Assembly: GCA_036272325.1 (NCBI GenBank)
Contig: DATAYY010000022.1
Location: forward strand, 23,494 to 87,493
Direction of reading: 5' to 3'
Source of the DNA: Schlegelella_A sp036272325
GTDB lineage: Bacteria > Pseudomonadota > Gammaproteobacteria > Burkholderiales > Burkholderiaceae_C
Length of the DNA stretch: 64,000 bases
The translations under genes and the position numbers were made by a program. Positions 12,455 to 20,412 of this stretch are shown in pieces. Below the pieces are notes generated by a model that saw only the letters and a program-made list of their open reading frames with translations, had not been told where the DNA came from and ran no database searches. Numbering within the stretch: position 1 is the first letter of the stretch; every line of letters begins with the position of its first letter.

Positions 12455-12934
12455 ATGGCAACTGCGAAGAAAGCCGCTCGGAAATCGACGGCGAAGAAGT
12501 CGAGCGCGAAGAAGTCGATGGGCGCGAAGAAGACGGCCCGCAAGTCGACCGCGAAGAAGACCGGCGCCAAGCGCGCGGCCAAGAAGACCGGCGCGAAGAA
12601 GGCCGCCAAGAAGGGCGCGAAGAAGGCCGCCAAGAAGAAGACCGGCGCGAAGAAGGCAGCCAAGAAGCGCTCCGGCGCGAAGAAGGCTGCCAAGAAGTCT
12701 GGCGCCAAGAAGGCTGCCAAGAAGTCGGGTGCCAGAAGACGCGTCGCCAAGAAGGCGGGCGGTGCCAAGAAGGCTGCCAAGAAGGCGTCAGCCAAGAAGG
12801 CGGCCAGAAAAGCGCCTCCCAAGAAGGCGTCTTCGTCGACGGGCGCGATGCCTGCCGCCGCTCCCGCGGCACCGGCGAAGACTGCCTTGAGCCCACAAGC
12901 TGCCTGGCCGTTTCCGACCGGCAGCAAGCCCTGA
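12455..12934 (+). CDS. Histone H1-like lysine/alanine repeat protein
   Basis: A 159-residue, very basic protein made mostly of AKKAAKK-type repeats (about residues 4-130), followed by a short Pro/Ala tail that ends PFPTGSKP. It resembles the C-terminal domains of histone H1-like and AlgP-like bacterial proteins, which bind DNA nonspecifically, and nucleoid binding is the likely role. The ATG at 12455 has AAGGAGA at 12442-12448. A GTG three bases earlier is in frame but less well placed. The repeat region makes length variation between strains likely. A terminator follows. Confidence 0.8.
   Translation: MATAKKAARKSTAKKSSAKKSMGAKKTARKSTAKKTGAKRAAKKTGAKKAAKKGAKKAAKKKTGAKKAAKKRSGAKKAAKKSGAKKAAKKSGARRRVAKKAGGAKKAAKKASAKKAARKAPPKKASSSTGAMPAAAPAAPAKTALSPQAAWPFPTGSKP
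12470..12840 (+). repeat. Degenerate coding repeat (Lys-Lys-Ala-Ala-Lys units)
   Basis: Imperfect tandem units built around GCGAAGAAGGCCGCCAAGAAG, about 15-24 bases each, encode the lysine/alanine repeats of the histone-like protein. The pattern is periodic in codons and is therefore a coding repeat, not a CRISPR or minisatellite of separate origin. Confidence 0.8.
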
Positions 12935-12957
12935 CCGACGTCTGACGTCCGTCATCC

Positions 12958-12984
12958 AGCCCGGCTCCGGCCGGGCTTTTTATT
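12958..12984 (+). terminator. Intrinsic terminator after the histone-like gene
   Basis: AGCCCGGC (12958-12965) and GCCGGGCT (12970-12977) form an 8-bp stem with a TCCG tetraloop, followed directly by TTTTATT. It lies 24 bases after the histone-like stop codon and ahead of the minus-strand acc operon end. Confidence 0.85.
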
Positions 12985-13071
12985 GCCTGCGAGATGGCAG
13001 TCGTCGCGGCCAGCCGCACGCTTGTCCTGCGCGGCCGTGCGCGCCTCGGGCGTCGAGCGCCGCGCGGCGGA

Positions 13072-13464
13072 CTAGTCCGGAAGGATCTGGGTGTCGGCGA
13101 AGCCGTGCGCCGAAACGACCGGCATCCTGGCTGCGGGCAGCGGATCGCGCTCGCGGTCGCGCGCGCGATCGGCAGCGTGCATCGCGTCCTCGAGCTGGGC
13201 AGCGCGACGTTTGGCGGCCTCGAGCTCCACGGTGGACTGCTGGTGCACCTCGAGCTCGGCCTTCAGCAAGCCGATCTGCTGGCGCGCTTGCGCGGTCTGC
13301 TGTTGCGAGAAGAGCCGGGCCTTCTCGAGCTTCTGCAGCCGGTGCGTGGCGGCCGTGAGCTGGCGGCCGTACCACCAGCGGCAGCCCGCCCACATGACCG
13401 CGGAAGCGACGGCGATGGCGATCGGGATCGCCACCGCGAGCACGCCAGCCTGACGAATGTCCAT
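13072..13464 (-). CDS. Small membrane-anchored coiled-coil protein, unknown
   Basis: A 130-residue protein I do not recognise. A hydrophobic segment lies at about residues 4-26 (AVAIPIAIAVASAVMWAG). It is followed by WWYGRQL and then a Gln/Glu/Leu-rich stretch (about 35-95) with heptad character that should form a coiled coil. A short tail ends FADTQILPD. The ATG at 13464 is preferred; a TTG at 13473 is the alternative. It lies 39 bases downstream of the PfkB-type kinase and may be the last gene of the acc operon. A periplasmic or cytoplasmic scaffold role is only a guess. Confidence 0.6.
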   Translation of the reverse strand: MDIRQAGVLAVAIPIAIAVASAVMWAGCRWWYGRQLTAATHRLQKLEKARLFSQQQTAQARQQIGLLKAELEVHQQSTVELEAAKRRAAQLEDAMHAADRARDRERDPLPAARMPVVSAHGFADTQILPD

Positions 13465-13503
13465 GAGAAGCAACTTCGGCCGCGACGGTTCGGGACTTGA
13501 GCC

Positions 13504-14409
13504 TCAGGAGGCAACGAATGTGCGATCCAGCACATGATTTTGGCCACCACGGCTCGCGATCTTCAGGGCGCCGAGCCGATTGCCCAGACGGGCGCAGTCG
13601 GCCAGCGGCCAGCCGCGTTCGAGGCCGAACAGCATCGCGCTGCGGAAGGCGTCGCCGCAGCCGGTCGGGTCGACGACCTCGGTCGCCGTCTCTCCGGGGA
13701 TGGCGGTCCTCTCGCCCTGCTGCCAGACCTCGCAGCCGCGTGCAGCGAGCGTGACGACGACGCCGCGCAGGTGCGATCTCGACATCTGCTCGATCGAGCG
13801 CCCGGTGCGCTCGACGAGCATCTGCGCCTCGTAGTCGTTGACCGCGACCCAGCTCGCGCGGTCGACGAATGCGCGCAGCTCCTCGCCGTCGAACATCGGC
13901 AGCCCCTGGCCGGGGTCGAAGACGAAGGGGATGCCCGCCGCCGCGAGCTGGCTGGCGTGGTCGATCATGGCGCTGCGGCCGTCGGGCGCGATGATCGCGA
14001 TCCGCGCGTCGGCGGCCGCTGGCACCGCGGTCTCGTGTGCCCACTGCATCGCGCCGGGATGAAATGCGGTGATCTGGTTGTTGTCACGGTCGGTGATGAT
14101 GAACGCCTGCGCCGTGTACGCATCGTTGACCGTGCGGACGTGCGCCGTCGTCGCTCCCCACGACCGCAGCCGCGCGCGGTACTCGTCGCCGTCGATCCCG
14201 AGCGTCGCGATCACGACTGGCTCGCCGCCGAGCGCGGCAAGGTTGTACGCGATGTTGCCGGCGCAGCCGCCGAATTCGCGCCGCAAGGTCGGCACCAGGA
14301 AGGAGACGTTGAGGACGTGGAGCTGGTTGGGCAGGATCTGATCGGCGAAGCGGCCGTCGAAGTTGGCGATGCTGTCGTAGGCAAGCGATCCACAGACGAT
14401 GGCGGACAT
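13504..14409 (-). CDS. PfkB-family carbohydrate/nucleoside kinase
   Basis: A 301-residue ribokinase-fold sugar kinase. The N-terminal GGCAGNIAYNLAALGG segment is the substrate-side PfkB signature. The C-terminal DPTGCGDAFRSAML segment is the PfkB signature 2, with the anion hole and catalytic Asp. Betaproteobacterial members at this locus are often annotated as adenosine kinase-like, but the substrate cannot be read from the sequence. It lies 50 bases downstream of the DUF3426 gene in the acc operon. Confidence 0.85.
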   Translation of the reverse strand: MSAIVCGSLAYDSIANFDGRFADQILPNQLHVLNVSFLVPTLRREFGGCAGNIAYNLAALGGEPVVIATLGIDGDEYRARLRSWGATTAHVRTVNDAYTAQAFIITDRDNNQITAFHPGAMQWAHETAVPAAADARIAIIAPDGRSAMIDHASQLAAAGIPFVFDPGQGLPMFDGEELRAFVDRASWVAVNDYEAQMLVERTGRSIEQMSRSHLRGVVVTLAARGCEVWQQGERTAIPGETATEVVDPTGCGDAFRSAMLFGLERGWPLADCARLGNRLGALKIASRGGQNHVLDRTFVAS

Positions 14410-14459
14410 GCGTTCTCCAGGAGGAAAGAAGGATGCGTGCGCGCGATCAGGCGCGGGAT

Positions 14460-15581
14460 TCAGGGATAGAAGATCTCGACCGTGTAGCCGACCACCGCCG
14501 CCGGGCCGGCGGTGAGCGGCACCTGCAGGCTCGATTCGGCATGCGGGGCCAGCACCTCGGCGGCGTGGAGCTCTTCAGGCGCGAGGACGCGGCGGGCGAC
14601 CAGGCCCCCGGTCGCGTCGGTAAGAGCGAGATCGATCGACGGCATGCCGAGCGCGATCGCGCTGCGGCTGCGCAGCGTGACGGAGAGGACGAAGGTGTCG
14701 GGCGCCGGCGCCCGCGTCAACGCCGTGCTTTCGACGACGACGTCCTCGATGCGTCGCGGCGCCTCGATCCGGCACCCGGCGACGCGGCACCACGCCACGA
14801 GCGGCGCGCGCAGCGACGGCCAGCTCGCGGCGATCGTGTCGCGATAGTGATGCGAGACCTGCAGCACGAGCATCGCGGCCGCGAGCAGCGCGAGGCCGCC
14901 GAAGGCGGCCCGTGCCGCGCCGCTCTGCCAGCGCGCGCGCCGGTCGGCGCGACGGATGAACTCCGGGTGCGCTTCGCTTTCGAGTGGCAGCGCGCCGGCA
15001 TCGGTCGCCGGCAGGACGACGAGGTCGGCCTCGTTCTCCGACGAGTTGTCGGCGAACAGGTCGGAATCGAAGCGCGCGTCCGAGAATTCGACCCGATCGC
15101 GACCGCCGAGCTCGGCGGGCGGCTTGTGCGCGTGCTCGGCGCGCTTGCGCGGTCCGAACAGGCGGGCGTCGATCGGGTCGGCGAGCAACTCGCCGAGGTC
15201 CCCGGTCGAGTCGACATCGTCGCCGCTCGACTCGATGCTATCGGTGTTGGTCGCCGCCGCCCGCTTCTCGACCGACCTCATGGCCGGCTGCGACACGGCC
15301 TCCGCCGCTGGCGGCGAGCGCAGCGTCTTTTCGAACTCCGCGGTTCGCGACGGCGCTGCCCGCTCGCTCGGCTCGCGCGTCGGTGCGGCGCGCTCGGCGT
15401 GGGACGCGTTGCGCTCGCCCGTTTCGGCCGGCGGGTCGCGGCCGAGGTCGAACAAGCCCTCGATCGCGTTGAAGACGGCGTTGCAGCGGCCGCAACGAAC
15501 CCAGCCTTCGGACACCTTGAGCTGGTCCTGGACGACTCGAAACGCCGTCCCGCAAGAGCTGCAGCGCGTCGCCAGACTCAT
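14460..15581 (-). CDS. MJ0042 zinc-ribbon/DUF3426 membrane protein
   Basis: A 373-residue protein with an N-terminal zinc ribbon (Cys7, Cys10, Cys30, Cys33; CSSCGTAF and CGRC). An acidic low-complexity middle follows, then one transmembrane segment near residues 200-225 (GGLALLAAAMLVLQV) and a C-terminal DUF3426 domain likely outside the cytoplasm. The frame is open upstream to about 15923, but the zinc ribbon must start the protein, so the ATG at 15581 was chosen. It begins seven bases after prmA, which is its usual place in betaproteobacteria. The function is unknown. Confidence 0.85.
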   Translation of the reverse strand: MSLATRCSSCGTAFRVVQDQLKVSEGWVRCGRCNAVFNAIEGLFDLGRDPPAETGERNASHAERAAPTREPSERAAPSRTAEFEKTLRSPPAAEAVSQPAMRSVEKRAAATNTDSIESSGDDVDSTGDLGELLADPIDARLFGPRKRAEHAHKPPAELGGRDRVEFSDARFDSDLFADNSSENEADLVVLPATDAGALPLESEAHPEFIRRADRRARWQSGAARAAFGGLALLAAAMLVLQVSHHYRDTIAASWPSLRAPLVAWCRVAGCRIEAPRRIEDVVVESTALTRAPAPDTFVLSVTLRSRSAIALGMPSIDLALTDATGGLVARRVLAPEELHAAEVLAPHAESSLQVPLTAGPAAVVGYTVEIFYP

Positions 15582-15588
15582 CGCCAAA

Positions 15589-16503
15589 TCATGCCATGCG
15601 CGACCCCGCAGGGCGCTTACCGACGAGGAGGATCCAGCCGTCGTCGTGCGCCTCGGCCTCGAGCGCGATCCAGGGCGCGTATGCCGAGCGCAGCTCGGCG
15701 GTCTGCCGCTCGAGGATGCCCGACAGGACGAGGTCGCCGCCGGCATCGACGAGCGCCGACAGCACCGGGGCGAGCAGCTTGAGCGGCGCGGCGAGGATGT
15801 TGGCGACGACGAGCGCGTACGGTCCGGCGACGTCGTCCGGCGTGCCGGCGCGCAACGCGACGCCGTTGGCGAGCGCATTCGCGCGCGTCGTCTCGATCGC
15901 CACCGGATCGACGTCGACGGCATCGACCTCGCCGGCGCCGAAGCGGCTCGCCGCGATCGCGAGCACGCCCGAGCCCGACCCGTAGTCGAGCGCGCGCTCC
16001 CAGGCGATACCGTCGCTGGTGCCGTGGGCAGCGATCCAGCGCAGGCACATCCGCGTCGTCGGATGGGTGCCGGTGCCGAAGGCGCGCCCCGGGTCGAGGC
16101 GGATGACGTGGCGCGCGTTCGGCGGCACGCCGCTCCAGGTCGGAACGACCCAGAAGTCGTCGGCGATCTGGCAAGGGCCGAACTGCGCCTGCGTCAGACG
16201 CACCCAGTCCTCATCGGCGACCGGCGCGATCGCGACGACGTGGACATCCCCCGTCGCCGCTGCGGCGACGAGAGAGGCGGCGGCCGAGATCGCATCTGCC
16301 TCGTCGGCGAAGAGCGCGCCGACGCGGGCCCGCCGCCACGTCGCCGGCGCGGCGACGCCGGGCTCGTCGAACACCGGCTGCTCGGTGTCGCTGCCCGCGT
16401 CGCCGTCCTCGATCGACACCGAGAGGGCGCCGAGGTCGTCGGCGAGCCGGTCGCTCAGGGCATCGACCGCGGCAGCCGGGACGAGGAGCGCGAGGGCGTG
16501 CAT
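15589..16503 (-). CDS. prmA: Ribosomal protein L11 methyltransferase PrmA
   Basis: A 304-residue SAM-dependent methyltransferase that trimethylates ribosomal protein L11. The N-terminal substrate-recognition part includes the EDWVR motif. The catalytic domain has GRAFGTGTHPTT, the SAM-binding LDYGSGSGVLAIAA, and the NILAAPL segment near the active site. The frame extends further upstream, but the ATG at 16503 fits the family start and lies five bases after the accC stop. Confidence 0.95.
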   Translation of the reverse strand: MHALALLVPAAAVDALSDRLADDLGALSVSIEDGDAGSDTEQPVFDEPGVAAPATWRRARVGALFADEADAISAAASLVAAAATGDVHVVAIAPVADEDWVRLTQAQFGPCQIADDFWVVPTWSGVPPNARHVIRLDPGRAFGTGTHPTTRMCLRWIAAHGTSDGIAWERALDYGSGSGVLAIAASRFGAGEVDAVDVDPVAIETTRANALANGVALRAGTPDDVAGPYALVVANILAAPLKLLAPVLSALVDAGGDLVLSGILERQTAELRSAYAPWIALEAEAHDDGWILLVGKRPAGSRMA

Positions 16504-16508
16504 CGCGC

Positions 16509-17858
16509 TCAACGCTTGTGTTGGTCGAGCCAGCCTTCCAGGTAGTGGATGCTCGTCCCGCCTTCGACGAACTTGGCGTCGACCATCAGCTCGCGATGGA
16601 GCGGGATGTTGGTCTGGATTCCTTCGACGACCGTCTCCGAGAGCGCCGTCCGCATCCGCGCGAGCGCCTGATCGCGGTCGTCGCCGTGAACGATGATCTT
16701 GCCGATCATCGAGTCGTAGTTCGGTGGCACGACGTAGTTCGTGTAGGCGTGCGAATCGACCCGCACGCCCGGGCCGCCGGGCGGGTGCCACATCGTGACG
16801 CGGCCCGGCGACGGCGTGAACTTGAACGGGTCCTCGGCATTGATCCGGCATTCGATCGCGTGGCCGCGGCAGACGATCGCGCGCTGCGGGAAGGGCAGCT
16901 TCTCGCCGGCGGCGATTCGGATCTGCATCGACACGATGTCGATCCCGGTCACCCACTCGGTCACCGGGTGCTCGACCTGGACCCGCGTGTTCATCTCGAT
17001 GAAGAAGAACTCGTTATTCTCATACAGGAACTCGAACGTGCCGGCGCCGCGGTAGCCGATCTTCTTGCAGGCGGCGACGCAGCGCTCGCCAATCTTCTCG
17101 ATCACCCGGCGCTGGATCCCCGGCGCCGGCGCCTCCTCGATGATCTTCTGGTGGCGGCGCTGCATCGAGCAGTCGCGCTCGCCGAGCCAGACCGCGTTCT
17201 TGTGCGTGTCGGCGAGCACCTGGATCTCGATGTGGCGGGGGTTCTGGAGGAACTTCTCCATGTAGACCGCCGGGTTCGAGAACGCCGCGGCCGCTTCGGC
17301 GCGTGTCGTCTGCACCGCCGAGACGAGCGCCGCCTCGGTATGGACGACGCGCATGCCGCGCCCGCCGCCGCCGCCGGCCGCCTTGATGATCACCGGGTAG
17401 CCGATCGCCCGCGCCGCCTTGATCGCCTCCTTCGGGTCGTCGGGCAGCGCGCCCTCCGAGCCGGGGACGCACGGCACCCCCGACTTGATCATCGTCTGCT
17501 TGGCCGAGACCTTGTCGCCCATGATCCGGATCGCCTCGGGCGTCGGTCCGATGAAGGTGAAGCCGCTGCGCTCGACGCGCTCGGCGAAGTCGGCGTTCTC
17601 GGCGAGGAAGCCGTAGCCGGGATGGATCGCCTCGGCGTCGGTGACCTCGGCAGTGGCGATGATCGCCGGCATGTTGAGGTAGCTTTGCGTCGAAGGCGCC
17701 GGGCCGATGCAGACGGCTTCGTCGGCCAGCTTGACGTACTTCGCGTCGCGGTCCGCTTCCGAGTAGACGATGACCGACTTGACACCGAGCTCGCGGCAGG
17801 CGCGCTGGATGCGCAGCGCGATCTCGCCCCGATTGGCGATCAGGATCTTCTTGAACAT
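16509..17858 (-). CDS. accC: Acetyl-CoA carboxylase, biotin carboxylase subunit
   Basis: This 449-residue ATP-grasp enzyme carboxylates biotin on AccB with bicarbonate and ATP, the first step of fatty acid synthesis. It begins FKKILIANRGEIALRI, has the Gly-rich ATP lid KAAGGGGGRGMR, and has the FIEMNTRVQVEHPVTE catalytic region. The length is standard. It is 55 bases downstream of accB. The carboxyltransferase genes accA and accD are elsewhere. Confidence 0.97.
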   Translation of the reverse strand: MFKKILIANRGEIALRIQRACRELGVKSVIVYSEADRDAKYVKLADEAVCIGPAPSTQSYLNMPAIIATAEVTDAEAIHPGYGFLAENADFAERVERSGFTFIGPTPEAIRIMGDKVSAKQTMIKSGVPCVPGSEGALPDDPKEAIKAARAIGYPVIIKAAGGGGGRGMRVVHTEAALVSAVQTTRAEAAAAFSNPAVYMEKFLQNPRHIEIQVLADTHKNAVWLGERDCSMQRRHQKIIEEAPAPGIQRRVIEKIGERCVAACKKIGYRGAGTFEFLYENNEFFFIEMNTRVQVEHPVTEWVTGIDIVSMQIRIAAGEKLPFPQRAIVCRGHAIECRINAEDPFKFTPSPGRVTMWHPPGGPGVRVDSHAYTNYVVPPNYDSMIGKIIVHGDDRDQALARMRTALSETVVEGIQTNIPLHRELMVDAKFVEGGTSIHYLEGWLDQHKR

Positions 17859-17913
17859 CGTCAGTCGCGGCCGGTGGCCGTTCGCGAGCGGGGACCGGCG
17901 TCGAAGGCGCGCC

Positions 17914-18369
17914 TCATTCGATGACGAACAGCGGCTGGCCGAACTCCACCGCCTGGCCGTTCTCGCACAGGATCTGGCGAATCGTCCCGGCGGCGTCGGC
18001 CTCGATCTCGTTCATGATCTTCATCGCCTCGATGATGCAGATCGGCTCGCCGACCTTGACGACGCTGCCGACCTCGACGAACGGATCCGAGCCCGGGCTC
18101 GCCGAGCGATAGAAGGTGCCGACCATCGGCGACTTGACGACGTTGGCCGCGATGTCCGGCTCCGCCGGCGCCGCTGGGGCGGACTCCGCGCCGCCAGGGT
18201 GGGCGGCCGAATAGCTTGGGTGCGGCTGCGGATGCGCGATCGGCGGCGCCGCTCCCGGGGCGTACGCCTTCACGATCCGGACCTTGCCGTCCGCCTCGGC
18301 GATCTCGAGCTCCGAGATGTTCGACTCCGAGACGAGGTCGATCAAGGTCTTCAGTTTGCGAAGGTCCAT
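17914..18369 (-). CDS. accB: Biotin carboxyl carrier protein of acetyl-CoA carboxylase
   Basis: A 151-residue carrier. The N-terminal helical region (MDLRKLKTLIDLVSES) is followed by a Pro/Ala linker (about 38-75). The biotinyl domain has the thumb and the EAMKIMNEI site, with biotinylated Lys117. It is the first gene of the minus-strand acc-prmA operon. A TAGAAT hexamer (on the minus strand at 18427-18432) about 60 bases upstream is a possible -10. Confidence 0.97.
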   Translation of the reverse strand: MDLRKLKTLIDLVSESNISELEIAEADGKVRIVKAYAPGAAPPIAHPQPHPSYSAAHPGGAESAPAAPAEPDIAANVVKSPMVGTFYRSASPGSDPFVEVGSVVKVGEPICIIEAMKIMNEIEADAAGTIRQILCENGQAVEFGQPLFVIE

Positions 18370-18475
18370 CCAGGCATCCGGAATCGAGTCGGGGCGGCTT
18401 AGCTGGCGGGCCGCAAGAAGGCGCGCATTCTAGGCCGATCGGCGACAGATACGGTGATTTGGCGCCGAATCTCGT

Positions 18476-19000
18476 TCAGCGGATTGAACCCACCCAACCG
18501 CCAAGAAGGGCTGCGTCGACCGCGCCCAGATGCTCACCCGCCTTGGCCCCGGTCGAGTCGAAGGCGGCGGTGAAGGGCAACCCCCCGTTGTGGTTGCCGA
18601 GCTGGTGCGAGAGCTCGAGCCCGATCGGGCCCGCGATTGCGACCGGCAGGCGCAGCGTCCGCTCGGCAATGAAGCGTCGCACCGGATCGGGCTGGTCGAT
18701 CGCCAGGGCGAGCACCTGCCAGCGTTCGCGAGCGCGTTCGCGTGCGAAGCGGTCGAGCAACGGCATCTCGACGACGCACGGGCCGCACCATGTCGCCCAG
18801 AAGTTGAGCAGCAGCGGCCGGCCGCGCAGCGCCGCCATCGGCAGGGCAACGCCGTCGACGTCCTGGAAGGTCAGCGACCAGACGTCGATCGCGGCCGGCT
18901 CGTCGACGCTGTCGCTTCGCGTTCGCCACAGCCGCACGCCGATCCCGCCGGCGCCAGCGACGAGCGCCGCCGCGCCGACGAGGACAGCGCGCCGGTTCAC
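18476..19000 (-). CDS. TlpA/ResA-like membrane-anchored thioredoxin-fold protein
   Basis: A 174-residue protein with an N-terminal hydrophobic segment (about residues 5-22) that acts as anchor or signal. A redoxin domain follows with FWATWCGPCVVEMPLL, the CGPC active site typical of TlpA/DsbE proteins acting in the periplasm. It starts at a GTG at 19000 that overlaps the stop of the upstream conserved gene by four bases (GTGA). The partner protein is unknown. Confidence 0.85.
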   Translation of the reverse strand: MNRRAVLVGAAALVAGAGGIGVRLWRTRSDSVDEPAAIDVWSLTFQDVDGVALPMAALRGRPLLLNFWATWCGPCVVEMPLLDRFARERARERWQVLALAIDQPDPVRRFIAERTLRLPVAIAGPIGLELSHQLGNHNGGLPFTAAFDSTGAKAGEHLGAVDAALLGGWVGSIR

Positions 19001-19593
19001 GTCTCGGCCTCGCGCGAGCGCAGCGCGGCGAGGTCGCCGCGGTCGCTGCGGCCACGCGAGTCGCGGTGAAGCGCGCCGCGCAGGTCGTCGTAGTCGCGCA
19101 CCGTCAGGGCGATATGGACGACGACGCCGAGCGTCGGAGTCGGCACCTGGAGGTTGAGAACGTCGAGCACGCGCCCGCGCGGCCCGTCGAGGCTGCTGAC
19201 GTCGTAGTCGACGCGCATGTCGATCAGCGCGATTTCGGCCGACTTCGAATCGTCGCAGAAGAGATCGATCGCGATGCTGCTCAGCCGGGTGGCGGTGCCG
19301 CGCCAGACCGCGCCGGCGAGGTGTGGTCGAAAGGCCGCGAGGCGCTCCATCCATCCGCCGGCGATTCGGCGCAGCTCGGCGAGCTCGGCGGGCTGGGTGT
19401 CGGCGTGGAAGAGGTCGAGGTAGGTGCGGACCTCGTCCTCGATCTCGTCGTTGCCCGGCAGCTCGCCGTTGCGCGCATGCAGGCCGAGATGGCGCGCCGC
19501 GCGCCGCTTGGCGGCGCCGTATTCGAGGCCTTCCTCGACGATCAGCCGCGCCGCGGCGACGGCGATCGCTGCGCTGTGCGTGCCTGTTGCCAT
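18997..19593 (-). CDS. Conserved protein of unknown function
   Basis: A 198-residue protein with an N-terminal helical part (LEYGAAKRRAARHLGL, then LPGNDEIEDEVRTYLDLF) and a C-terminal part with IAIDLFCDDSKSAEIALIDMRVDYDV. The order recalls a conserved betaproteobacterial family that has been given unrelated names in databases. I cannot assign a reaction. No membrane segment or signal is evident. It is coupled by a GTGA overlap to the TlpA-like gene and lies 30 bases downstream of mtgA. Confidence 0.6.
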   Translation of the reverse strand: MATGTHSAAIAVAAARLIVEEGLEYGAAKRRAARHLGLHARNGELPGNDEIEDEVRTYLDLFHADTQPAELAELRRIAGGWMERLAAFRPHLAGAVWRGTATRLSSIAIDLFCDDSKSAEIALIDMRVDYDVSSLDGPRGRVLDVLNLQVPTPTLGVVVHIALTVRDYDDLRGALHRDSRGRSDRGDLAALRSREAET

Positions 19594-19623
19594 CGGGCCA
19601 TTCTAGGCAGCGGCCCGGCGCGG

Positions 19624-20412
19624 TTACGGCAGCTCGACCTGTCCCATGCGAGCGACGATGGTTGCGGCGCGGCCGACGACGTACGCCGATCCCGGGCGCT
19701 TCTCGAATCGCTTCGGTGCCGGCAGCATCACCGCAAGCTGGCCCGCCTGCTGGACGCTGAGCTGACGCGCGGAAACGCCGAAGTAGCGCTGCGCGGCGGC
19801 CTCGGCGCCGAACACGCCCTCGCCCCATTCGACGGCGTTGAGATAGAGCTCGAGGATGCGGCGCTTGCCGAGGATCCCTTCGAGCGCGTACGAGAGGACG
19901 AGCTCCTGCCCCTTGCGGAGGAAATTGCGCTCGCCGCTCAGAAACAGGTTCTTGGCGAGCTGCTGGGTGATCGTCGAGCCGCCGACGACCTTGGCGGCGG
20001 CTGGCGGCCGCGCGGTGACGGCCGCTTTGCCTCCGTGGGCTGCGTCGCGACGCTGGGCGCGCAGCGTTGCCTGCTCGGCCACGGTCTCGGCGCGTTCGTT
20101 CTTCGCCCAGGCCTTCTCGAGCGCATCCCATTCGACGCCGCTGTGCTCGGCGAAGCCGCTGTCCTCGGCAGCGACGACCGCGCGCTTCAAGTTGGGCGAC
20201 AGCCCGGCGTAGTCGATCCACTGCTGCCGCCAGCGGTGTGGGCCCGGAGCGCGGGCGAGCCGCCACGCTTCGGAGCGCTGAAATGTTGTCGACTGCGGAT
20301 CGACGAGCACCATCAGTGCGATCCGGGCGACGAAGTAGAGCTGCAGCGCGACGGCGCTGACGAGCACGAGAACGAGAAGGCGACGCAGCGACCGGCCGCG
20401 TGGCGCCGTCAT
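19624..20412 (-). CDS. mtgA: Monofunctional biosynthetic peptidoglycan transglycosylase
   Basis: A 262-residue GT51 glycosyltransferase that polymerises lipid II into glycan strands. One membrane segment spans about residues 11-33. The catalytic region has AEDSGFAEHSGVEWDAL (catalytic Glu), then GGSTITQQLAKNLFLSGER and LYLNAVEWGEGVFGAEAAA. The low-complexity stretch with Ala/Thr between the first two motifs is slightly long. It overlaps aroE by four bases (ATGA), as in other betaproteobacteria. Confidence 0.93.
   Translation of the reverse strand: MTAPRGRSLRRLLVLVLVSAVALQLYFVARIALMVLVDPQSTTFQRSEAWRLARAPGPHRWRQQWIDYAGLSPNLKRAVVAAEDSGFAEHSGVEWDALEKAWAKNERAETVAEQATLRAQRRDAAHGGKAAVTARPPAAAKVVGGSTITQQLAKNLFLSGERNFLRKGQELVLSYALEGILGKRRILELYLNAVEWGEGVFGAEAAAQRYFGVSARQLSVQQAGQLAVMLPAPKRFEKRPGSAYVVGRAATIVARMGQVELP

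Noticed and set aside
12470..12840. Short tandem DNA repeats that might suggest a CRISPR or VNTR
   Set aside because: Units are imperfect, in frame and coding for Lys/Ala repeats. There are no spacers of constant length.
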